Positions 1 through 6,945 of a DNA stretch of 64,000 nt are shown here, one piece after another. Within the stretch, counting starts at the first letter, position 1, and each line of letters opens with the position of its first letter. This stretch comes from Stappia sp. WLB 29 (GTDB lineage Bacteria > Pseudomonadota > Alphaproteobacteria > Rhizobiales > Stappiaceae). The stretch lies in NCBI RefSeq assembly GCF_023507705.1, contig NZ_JALBGD010000002.1, positions 248,001 to 312,000 of the forward strand. The letters run 5' to 3'. Made by a program: the position numbers and the translations under genes. The notes under the pieces are model-generated. The model worked only from the letters and a program-made list of their open reading frames with translations, was not told where the DNA came from and ran no database searches.

Positions 1-250
1 CTTGCGGCACCAGGGCGATGCCCCGGTGCGCGCGCTGATGAGGGGTCAGTCGCGAAATGTCCTCGCCTTCCCAGCGCACCCTGCCGGACGAGATCGGCTG
101 CTGGCCGGCGATGGCCCGCAGGGTCGAGGTCTTGCCGACGCCGTTGCGGCCCATCACGCAGGTGACCTTGCCGACCTCCGCGCTCAGGCTGACGTCTTTG
201 AGCGCCTGCGCGGCGCCGTAGTGGAGGTCGATGTTCTCGACGGTCAGCAT
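1..250 (-). CDS. urtE: Urea ABC transporter ATP-binding protein UrtE (partial, 3' end outside window)
   Basis: The minus-strand frame starts at an ATG at 250-248 and is still open at the window edge, so only the first 83 codons are visible. They contain a Walker A motif (GRNGVGKTS) and the beginning of a branched-chain-amino-acid-type ABC ATPase domain. UrtE is the second ATPase (LivF-like) of the urea importer and works in the cytoplasm with UrtD. The identity rests mainly on its place as the fifth gene after urtA-B-C-D on the same strand, 24 bases beyond the urtD stop. The remainder of the protein lies to the left of the window. Confidence 0.9.
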   Translation of the reverse strand, partial: MLTVENIDLHYGAAQALKDVSLSAEVGKVTCVMGRNGVGKTSTLRAIAGQQPISSGRVRWEGEDISRLTPHQRAHRGIALVPQ

Positions 251-274
251 GGCGGCGTTTCCCTTTCGAAAGGC

Positions 275-1021
275 TCAGCGGCCCAGATAGACGTCGATGA
301 CCTTCTGGTCGGACGAGACGTGGTCGAGCGAGCCTTCCGCCAGCACCGAGCCTTCGTGCAGCACGGTGACCTTGACGCCGAGCGCGCGCACGAACGTCAT
401 GTCGTGCTCGACGACGACGACCGAATGGCTCTGGGCGATGTCGCGCAGGAGGTCGGCGGTCGCCGCCGTCTCCGCGTCGGTCATGCCGGCGGCGGGCTCG
501 TCGATCAGCAGCAGCTGCGGGTCCTGCGCCAGCAGCATGCCGATCTCCAGCCACTGCTTCTGGCCGTGGCTGAGATCGCCGGCGAGGTCCTCGCGGCGGC
601 CGATGAGCCGCACCAGCTCCAGCAGCGCGTCGATGCGGGCGCTCTCCTCGCGCTCGCGGCGGTGGAACAGCGTGGCGAAGGGCCCGCGCGGCGCCTTCAG
701 GGCCAGCGCGATATTGTCCTCCACCGTATGGCTTTCGAAGACCGTGGGCTTCTGGAACTTGCGGCCGATGCCGAAGCCGGCGATCTCCGCCTCGTCGTGG
801 CGGGTGAGGTCCAGCTTCTCGCCGAACAGCAGCGTGCCGGTGTCCGGCCGGGTCTTGCCGGTGATGACGTCCATCATCGTCGTCTTGCCGGCGCCGTGCG
901 GGCCGATGATCGCGCGCATCTCGTTGCGGCCGATGAGGAACGACAGGTTGTTCAGCGCCTTGAAGCCGTCGAAGGAGACGCTGACGCCGTCGAGATAGAG
1001 CAGGGAGCCCGTGGCGGTCAT
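275..1021 (-). CDS. urtD: Urea ABC transporter ATP-binding protein UrtD
   Basis: LivG-like ATPase of the urea importer, about 248 aa from the chosen start at 1021. The frame is open to an ATG at 1051, but that start would overlap urtC; starting at 1021 leaves a 4-base gap after the urtC stop. The Walker A motif reads GPHGAGKTT, with His where most relatives have Asn. The Q-loop region (KFQKPTVFE), the signature-like LSHGQKQWLEIG and Walker B LLLIDEPAAGM are present. Energises urea uptake through UrtB/UrtC. It sits in the tightly packed minus-strand run urtA-urtB-urtC-urtD-urtE, so it is very probably cotranscribed. Confidence 0.93.
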   Translation of the reverse strand: MTATGSLLYLDGVSVSFDGFKALNNLSFLIGRNEMRAIIGPHGAGKTTMMDVITGKTRPDTGTLLFGEKLDLTRHDEAEIAGFGIGRKFQKPTVFESHTVEDNIALALKAPRGPFATLFHRREREESARIDALLELVRLIGRREDLAGDLSHGQKQWLEIGMLLAQDPQLLLIDEPAAGMTDAETAATADLLRDIAQSHSVVVVEHDMTFVRALGVKVTVLHEGSVLAEGSLDHVSSDQKVIDVYLGR

Positions 1022-1025
1022 CGTG

Positions 1026-2210
1026 TCACTCCGCGGCCTGGTTTCGGGCAAGAGCTTGAGCAGGCGTCACCGACCCGCCGGGGGAGGCGTTGCCGGCAAG
1101 GCCCGCCTCCTTGCGCTTCGGCAGGCGGGCGCGCAGCGATGCGGCGAGGCCGAGCAGCCCCTTGGGCAGGAACAGCGTCACCGCGACGAACAGCGCGCCG
1201 AGCGCGAACAGCCAGACCTCGGGCAGGGCGGCGGTGAACCAGCTCTTGGCGAAGTTGACCAGCACCGCGCCGATGATCGGGCCGACGAGGGTGCCGCGGC
1301 CGCCGACCGCCACCCAGATCACCGCCTCGATGGAGTTGGCCGGGGCGAATTCGCCCGGATTGATGATGCCGACCTGCGGCACGTAGAGCGCGCCCGCAAG
1401 CCCCGCCATCATCGCCGAGACGGTCCACACGAACAGCTTGTAGTGCTCCACCCGGTAGCCGAGGAAGCGGGTGCGGCTTTCCGCGTCGCGCACCGCGACC
1501 AGCACCTTACCGAGCTTGGAGCCGGTGATGGCGATGGCGAGCACCAGGCTTGCTGCCAGCGCCAGCGCCGAGGCGGCGAAAAGGCCGGCGCGGGTGGTGT
1601 CGGCCTGCACCGGATAGCCGAGGATGTCCTTGAAATCGGTCAGGCCGTTGTTGCCGCCGAAGCCCATGTCGTTGCGGAAGAAGGCGAGCAGCAGCGCATA
1701 GGTCATCGCCTGGGTGATGATCGACAGATAGACGCCGGTGACGCGCGAGCGGAAGGCGAACCAGCCGAAGACGAAGGCGAGCAGCCCGGGCACGGCCAGC
1801 GCCATCACAATCGCGAAGGGGAAGGCGTCGAAGCCGCTCCAGTACCAGGGCAGTTCCTTCCAGTTGAGGAACACCATGAAGTCCGGCAGCAGCGGATCGC
1901 CATAGACGCCGCGCGTGCCGATCTGCCGCATCAGGTACATGCCCATGGCATAGCCGCCGAGGGCGAAGAAGGCCGCGTGGCCGAGCGAGAGGATGCCGCA
2001 ATAGCCCCACACCAGGTCGAGCGCCAGCGCCAGCAGCGCATAGGTGAGGTACTTGCCCATCAGCGTCACGGCGTAGGTGGGCACATGCAGCGGGTGGCTC
2101 GGCGGCAGGGAAAGATTGAGCACGGGCACCAGCACCGCGGCGGCGAGAAGCAGCGCCAGCATGACAAGGCGGGTGCCGGTCAACCCGCCGGCGAGGAAAC
2201 GGACCATCAT
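1026..2210 (-). CDS. urtC: Urea ABC transporter permease UrtC
   Basis: LivM-type inner-membrane permease of 394 aa with many hydrophobic helices, starting with a long one at about residues 12-35. The conserved segment LSLGHAAFFALGGYAMGMY follows the second helix, as in branched-chain amino acid/urea permeases. Forms the transmembrane channel with UrtB and receives urea from UrtA. It lies 37 bases after the urtB stop and directly before urtD. Two adjacent ATG codons (2210 and 2207) are possible starts, which changes the product by one residue. Confidence 0.93.
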   Translation of the reverse strand: MMVRFLAGGLTGTRLVMLALLLAAAVLVPVLNLSLPPSHPLHVPTYAVTLMGKYLTYALLALALDLVWGYCGILSLGHAAFFALGGYAMGMYLMRQIGTRGVYGDPLLPDFMVFLNWKELPWYWSGFDAFPFAIVMALAVPGLLAFVFGWFAFRSRVTGVYLSIITQAMTYALLLAFFRNDMGFGGNNGLTDFKDILGYPVQADTTRAGLFAASALALAASLVLAIAITGSKLGKVLVAVRDAESRTRFLGYRVEHYKLFVWTVSAMMAGLAGALYVPQVGIINPGEFAPANSIEAVIWVAVGGRGTLVGPIIGAVLVNFAKSWFTAALPEVWLFALGALFVAVTLFLPKGLLGLAASLRARLPKRKEAGLAGNASPGGSVTPAQALARNQAAE

Positions 2211-2247
2211 GACGGGCGGCTCCGCGGGATGCGGGCGGGACGGGGGC

Positions 2248-3921
2248 TCATGCCTCCACCGCCCGGCCCTTCAGCGCGAACAGGCCGCGCGGACGCTTCT
2301 GGATGAACAGGATGATGAAGACGAGCACCAGGATCTTGGCCAGCACGGCGCCGGCGAAGGGCTCCAGGAACTTGTTGGCAACGCCGAGGCTCATGGCCGC
2401 GACCAGCGTGCCCCACAGGTTGCCGACGCCGCCGAACACCACGACCATGAAACTGTCGATGATGTAGGACTGGCCGAGATTGGGCGAGACGTTGTCGATC
2501 TGCGACAGGGCCACGCCGGCGATGCCGGCGATCCCCGAGCCGAGGCCGAAGGTCGGCGCGTCGACCAGCGGCGTGCGGATGCCCATGGAGGCGGCCATGC
2601 GCCGGTTCTGGGTGACGGCGCGCACGTTCAGCCCGAAGCGGGTGAATTTCATGGCGATCAAGAGCGCGGCGAAGACCGTCAGCGCGAAGACGAGAATCCA
2701 CAGCCGGTTGTAGGTGATCGTCAGCTGGCCGATCTCGAAGGCGCCCGACATGAAGGCCGGATTGCCGACCTCCTGGTTGGTGGGGCCGAAGATCGAGCGC
2801 ACCGCCTGCTGCAGGATCAGCGAGACGCCCCAGGTGGCGAGCAGCGTCTCCAGCGGGCGGTTGTGCAGGAAGCGGATGATGCCGCGCTCGATGCCGACGC
2901 CGACGAGGCCGGCGACGAGGAAGGCGGCCGGCAGGGCCACCAGCAGCGAATAGTCGAAGAGGTCGGGCGCGTGGGCGCGGAACAGGTTCTGCACCACGAA
3001 GGTGGTGTAGGCGCCCAGCATCACCATCTCGCCATGCGCCATGTTGATGACGCCCATGACGCCGAAGGTGATGGCAAGGCCGATGGCGGCGAGCAGCAGC
3101 ACCGAGCCGAGCGACAGGCCGAACCAGACGTTGCGGGCCGTGTCCCAGGCCGCCTGCAGCTTCTGGATCCGGGCAAGGGCGGCGCCTGCCGCCTCCTGCA
3201 ACTCGGCCGCATCGCTGTTCTGCACCGCCGTGATCATCGACAGGGCGTCGCGGTCGCCGCGTTCGGCCAGCGTGTCGATGGCGGCGATCTTATCCTCGGT
3301 GGAAAGGTCGGAGGCGAGCACGGCGGCGGCGCGCGCCTCGCGCATCAGCTTCGCAACGCCCGGATCGGTCTCGGCGGCAATCGCCGCGTCCAGCGCCTCG
3401 ATGCCCTCCGCGTCCTGCGCCTTGAAGATCGCCTCGGCCGCCTGCCGGCGGGTGTTTGCATCCGCGGCGCGCAGGGTCAGCCCGCCGAGTGCTGCGCGGA
3501 TCGTCCGGCGCAGGCGGTTGTTGACGCGGATCTTGTCGAGCGCGCTGGAGGCCGTGCTTCCCAGCGCCTCGCCGGTCAGCGGATCGGTGAGCGCAAGGCT
3601 TCCGCCCGCCCGCTTGCCGATGACCACGGCCTTGTCGGCCTTGCGGACATAGAGATCGCCGTTGGTCAGCGCTTCCAGCGCCGGCACCACGGCCGGGTCT
3701 CCGGTGGCGGCGAGCGCGGCGACCTGCTTTTCCGTGTCGCTGAACGAACCTTTCCCGAGCGCATCGACGAGCGGGCGCAGGGTGGCATGGTCCTGCGCGC
3801 CCGCTGCCGAGGACAGCAGCGCCAAGGGCAGCAGGGTCAGCAGCAGAGCCAGCAGCAGGGCCGGGAGGGGGCGCTGTGCGCCGGCGGGGCTCGGGGCGTT
3901 TGCGTTCACGGATGCGTTCAC
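2248..3921 (-). CDS. urtB: Urea ABC transporter permease UrtB (long form)
   Basis: LivH-type permease of 557 aa. The N-terminus has a hydrophobic signal-like segment (about 20-42) followed by a roughly 230-residue Ala-rich helical domain (about 43-265), rich in repeated acidic/alanine helices that resemble HEAT-type repeats. The membrane domain then begins, with the typical GVINMAHGEMVMLGAY segment near residues 290-305. This extended form, longer than a bare LivH-type permease, is usual for UrtB. Translocates urea with UrtC. The gene follows urtA after 106 bases that hold a strong hairpin, consistent with uneven expression of binding protein and permease. Confidence 0.93.
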   Translation of the reverse strand: MNASVNANAPSPAGAQRPLPALLLALLLTLLPLALLSSAAGAQDHATLRPLVDALGKGSFSDTEKQVAALAATGDPAVVPALEALTNGDLYVRKADKAVVIGKRAGGSLALTDPLTGEALGSTASSALDKIRVNNRLRRTIRAALGGLTLRAADANTRRQAAEAIFKAQDAEGIEALDAAIAAETDPGVAKLMREARAAAVLASDLSTEDKIAAIDTLAERGDRDALSMITAVQNSDAAELQEAAGAALARIQKLQAAWDTARNVWFGLSLGSVLLLAAIGLAITFGVMGVINMAHGEMVMLGAYTTFVVQNLFRAHAPDLFDYSLLVALPAAFLVAGLVGVGIERGIIRFLHNRPLETLLATWGVSLILQQAVRSIFGPTNQEVGNPAFMSGAFEIGQLTITYNRLWILVFALTVFAALLIAMKFTRFGLNVRAVTQNRRMAASMGIRTPLVDAPTFGLGSGIAGIAGVALSQIDNVSPNLGQSYIIDSFMVVVFGGVGNLWGTLVAAMSLGVANKFLEPFAGAVLAKILVLVFIILFIQKRPRGLFALKGRAVEA

Positions 3922-3975
3922 GGGGGACCGTCCGGGCTGGGGTGCGGAAAGGGGGAAGGAGAGGAGGGATAAGGA

Positions 3976-3999
3976 GGAGGCGGATCTGCGCCCGCCTCC
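3976..3999 (-). promoter_or_regulatory. Intercistronic hairpin between urtA and urtB
   Basis: Perfect 8-bp inverted repeat GGAGGCGG/CCGCCTCC with an 8-base loop, lying just after the urtA stop on the transcribed (minus) strand. It has no U-run, so it is more likely a 3'-end-stabilising or partial-attenuation hairpin than a full terminator. Such hairpins are common between a binding-protein gene and its permease genes. Confidence 0.5.
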
Positions 4000-4027
4000 C
4001 TCCCCCTCTGGTTGCGGAAGGCGAGCG

Positions 4028-5326
4028 TTAGCTGCCCGACCCGCCGCACTTGCCCGTGGCCGTGTTGAAGTTTCCGCAGTTCAAGGGCTTGCGCCAGTCG
4101 GCGATCAGGTCCTTGGAACCTTCCAGGTAATCGGACCAGGCGTCGCCGACGACGAGGCCGGAGGTCTCCCACACGGTCTCGAACTGGCCGTCTTCCTGGA
4201 TCTCGCCGATCAGCACCGGCTTGGTGATGTGGTGGTTCGGCATCATCGCCGAGTAGCCGCCGGTCAGGTTCGGCACGGACACGCCGACGATGGCGTCGAT
4301 CACCGCGTCCGGATCGGTGGTGCCGGCCTTCTCGACCGCCTTCACCCACATGTTGAAGCCGATGTAATGGGCCTCCATCGGATCGTTGGTGACGCGCTTG
4401 TCGTCGCCGATATAGGCCTTCCACGCCTTGATGAACTCGCCGTTGACCGGCGTGTCGACGGACTGGAAATAGTTCCAGGCGGCCAGGTGCCCGACCAGCG
4501 GTCCGGTGTCGAGGCCGGCCAGTTCCTCCTCGCCGACCGAGAAGGCGACGACCGGGATGTCCTCGGCCTTGATGCCGGCATTGCCCAGTTCCTTGTAGAA
4601 GGGAACGTTGGCATCGCCGTTGATGGTGGAGACCACGGCGGTCTTCTTGCCGGCCGAGCCGAAGGCCTTGATGTCGGACACGATCGTCTGCCAGTCGGAA
4701 TGGCCGAACGGCGTGTAGTTGATCATGATGTCTTCCTCGGCGACTCCCTTCGCCTTGAGGTAGGCCTCGAGGATCTTGTTGGTCGTGCGCGGGTAGACAT
4801 AGTCGGTGCCGGCCAGCACCCAGCGCTCGACGCCTTCCTCGTTCATCAGGTAGTCGACGGCGGGAATGGCCTGCTGGTTCGGCGCGGCGCCCGTGTAGAA
4901 GACGTTGCGTTGGCTTTCCTCGCCCTCGTACTGGACGGGGTAGAACAGCAGCGAGTTCAGCTCCTCGAAGACCGGCAGCACGGACTTGCGCGACACCGAG
5001 GTCCAGCAGCCGAACACGGCCGACACGCCGTTCACCTGGATCAGCTCGCGGGCCTTCTCGGCGAACAGCGGCCAGTCGGAGGCCGGGTCGACGACGACCG
5101 CCTCCAGCTTCTTGCCGAGCAGGCCGCCCTTCTTGTTCTGCTCCTCGATGAGCATCAGCATGACGTCCTTGAGGGTCGTCTCGGAAATCGCCATGGTGCC
5201 GGACAGCGAGTGGAGGATGCCGACCTTGATGGTCTCCTCCTGGGCGAAGGCGCCGGTGACGGCGGTGGAGGCCATCAGGCCCGAAAGCGCCATTCCGGCG
5301 AAGAATTTCTTGCTGAACATTGTCAT
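4028..5326 (-). CDS. urtA: Urea ABC transporter substrate-binding protein UrtA
   Basis: Periplasmic binding protein of 432 aa. A Sec signal peptide occupies about residues 1-28 (cleavage after AFA). The mature part opens with KVGILHSLSGTMAISE, the typical start of the Peripla_BP_5 urea/amide family, and contains the characteristic DPASDWPLFAEKAREL and FYPVQYEGEE segments. Binds urea (or short-chain amides) and delivers it to UrtBC. It is the promoter-proximal gene of the minus-strand urt operon; the upstream non-coding region carries a 14-bp palindrome. Urease genes, often nearby in relatives, are not in this window. Confidence 0.95.
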   Translation of the reverse strand: MTMFSKKFFAGMALSGLMASTAVTGAFAQEETIKVGILHSLSGTMAISETTLKDVMLMLIEEQNKKGGLLGKKLEAVVVDPASDWPLFAEKARELIQVNGVSAVFGCWTSVSRKSVLPVFEELNSLLFYPVQYEGEESQRNVFYTGAAPNQQAIPAVDYLMNEEGVERWVLAGTDYVYPRTTNKILEAYLKAKGVAEEDIMINYTPFGHSDWQTIVSDIKAFGSAGKKTAVVSTINGDANVPFYKELGNAGIKAEDIPVVAFSVGEEELAGLDTGPLVGHLAAWNYFQSVDTPVNGEFIKAWKAYIGDDKRVTNDPMEAHYIGFNMWVKAVEKAGTTDPDAVIDAIVGVSVPNLTGGYSAMMPNHHITKPVLIGEIQEDGQFETVWETSGLVVGDAWSDYLEGSKDLIADWRKPLNCGNFNTATGKCGGSGS

Positions 5327-5505
5327 CTGTTTCCCCTCTGTCGCGTCTCCCCGGGAGGAAGAGCCACGACAAGGAAGATCAAGATGCGTGCCAGTTTCGC
5401 GCCGCGGCCGTTATCGGCGCAAAAGTGCCGGATTCGTCGCATCTTGCGGGGAACGCAGCGTCAGCCGCGCCGCGCGATGCCCGATTTCGCAGCGCACAAT
5501 GAAAT

Positions 5506-5519
5506 TGCACAATTGTGCA
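5506..5519. promoter_or_regulatory. Palindrome upstream of urtA (possible operator)
   Basis: TGCACAATTGTGCA is a perfect 14-bp palindrome about 180 bases upstream of the urtA start, within 239 bases of non-coding DNA. A further partial match (GCGCACAAT) lies immediately to its left. The half sites resemble nitrogen-control sites (GCAC...GTGC), but the spacing is 4 rather than the usual 7 bases, so the binding factor is unknown. Confidence 0.35.
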
Positions 5520-5565
5520 TCGCGGCGAAAATGTGCTCAAAATTTGTTCAAGTCTTGGGCGCCCA

Positions 5566-6801
5566 TCAGCCCCTGCGCGACTGCACGGCCCCGCCCGCCT
5601 CCAGCGCGTCGAGCTCGGCCTCGTCCAGGCCGAGAACGCGGGCCAGCACCTCGCGCGTGTGTTCGCCCAGCATCGGCGGGGCGACCTTGTCGTTGACCGG
5701 CGTCTTGGAAAACCGCAAGGGGCTGGCGACGCCCGGCACGGCGCCGCCGCTGCCGTGGGGCAGGGCCGGATTCATCAGCCCGCGGGCCTTGGCCTGCGGT
5801 TCCTCGAACACTTCGGCGATGGTGTTGATCGGGCCGCAGGGCACGGCGGCGGCCTCCAGGTCGGCGATCCATTCGCGGGTCGTGCGCGTCTTGATGATCT
5901 TCGCGACCATCGGCGCCAGGATCTCCCGGTGGGCGACCCGGTCGCGGTTGACGGCAAAGCGCGGATCGGCGGCCAGCTCCGGCCGGCCGGCGACCTCGCA
6001 AAAGCGGACGAACTGGCCGTCGTTGCCGACGGCGAGGATCAGGTGGCCGTCGGAGCTGGCGAAGACCTCGTAAGGCACGATGGCGGTGTGGGCGTTGCCC
6101 ATGCGCACGGGCGAGGTACCGGAGACGAGGTAGCTCAGCGCCTGGTTGGCCAGCGAGGCGACTTGCACGTCGAACAGGGCGATGTCGAGATGCTGGCCCT
6201 CGCCGGTGCGCTCGCGGTGGGCGAGGGCGCCGAGAATGGCGATGGTGGCGTTCAGCCCGGTCAGGATGTCGGCGAGCGCCACGCCCGCCTTCTGCGGCCC
6301 GCCGCCCGGCAGCGCGTCGCGCTCGCCGGTCACCGACATCAGCCCGCCCATGCCCTGGATCATGAAATCGTAGCCGGCGCGCTGGGCATAGGGCCCGGTC
6401 TGGCCGAAGCCGGTGATCGAGCAGTAGATCAGGCCCGGATTGATCTTCGACAGGCTCTCGTAGTCGAGGCCGTATTTCTTCAGGCCGCCGACCTTGTAGT
6501 TCTCGACCAGGATGTCGGACTTCTTCGCCAGCTCGACGATGAGCGCGCGCCCCCTCTCGCTGGCGATGTCGACGGCGACGGACTTCTTGCCCCGGTTGGC
6601 GGCCATGAAATAGGCGCTCTCGCCGGCCGCCGCCCCGTCCGCGACGAAGGGCGGGCCCCAGCCGCGTGTGTCGTCGCCGCTGCCGGGCCGCTCGATCTTG
6701 ATGACGTCGGCGCCCATGTCGGCCAGCGCCTGCGTCGACCAGGGGCCGGCCAGGACGCGGGAGAGATCGAGCACGCGCAGATGCGACAGCGGGGCGGTCA
6801 T
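5566..6801 (-). CDS. CaiB/BaiF family (class III) CoA-transferase
   Basis: Predicted 411-aa class III CoA-transferase, which moves CoA between carboxylic acids through an aspartyl-CoA anhydride. The N-terminus has the family hallmark SHLRVLDLSRVLAGPW...LADMGADVIKIERPG, and the catalytic Asp lies in the segment GYDFMIQGMGGLMSVTG. GRPELAADPRF and the C-terminal LGEHTREVL are also typical. The open frame extends to 6879, but the ATG at 6801 gives the family's standard N-terminus, so I chose it. The gene is alone between the urt operon and the restriction-modification gene. Formyl-CoA or glutarate:succinyl-CoA transferases are possible, but the substrate cannot be read from sequence. Confidence 0.9.
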   Translation of the reverse strand: MTAPLSHLRVLDLSRVLAGPWSTQALADMGADVIKIERPGSGDDTRGWGPPFVADGAAAGESAYFMAANRGKKSVAVDIASERGRALIVELAKKSDILVENYKVGGLKKYGLDYESLSKINPGLIYCSITGFGQTGPYAQRAGYDFMIQGMGGLMSVTGERDALPGGGPQKAGVALADILTGLNATIAILGALAHRERTGEGQHLDIALFDVQVASLANQALSYLVSGTSPVRMGNAHTAIVPYEVFASSDGHLILAVGNDGQFVRFCEVAGRPELAADPRFAVNRDRVAHREILAPMVAKIIKTRTTREWIADLEAAAVPCGPINTIAEVFEEPQAKARGLMNPALPHGSGGAVPGVASPLRFSKTPVNDKVAPPMLGEHTREVLARVLGLDEAELDALEAGGAVQSRRG

Positions 6802-6945
6802 GATCGGGAAACGCCTTCTTTCCTGAACGTCTGTCCTGCCTTCCTTCATCACGAAGAGCAGCAAGCTTCCTCCGGTCATAGCCCCGGCATCGCCATGCGT
6901 CCAATGACTTGGCGTGAGAACGTCATTCCGGGGCGGCAGGACCGG

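Noticed and set aside
5506-5519. NtrC binding site
   Set aside because: Half sites fit loosely, but the central spacing is 4 instead of 7 bases; kept only as an unassigned palindrome.
5400-5540. Sigma54 promoter for urtA
   Set aside because: I looked for a GG-N10-GC element on the minus strand. CGGCAC is present near 5437, but the GC element is at the wrong distance, so no match is claimed.
6802-6945. Dispersed repeat element (CCCCGG...CCGGGG flanks) between the CoA-transferase and RM genes
   Set aside because: The flanks are short and I see no second copy in the window.
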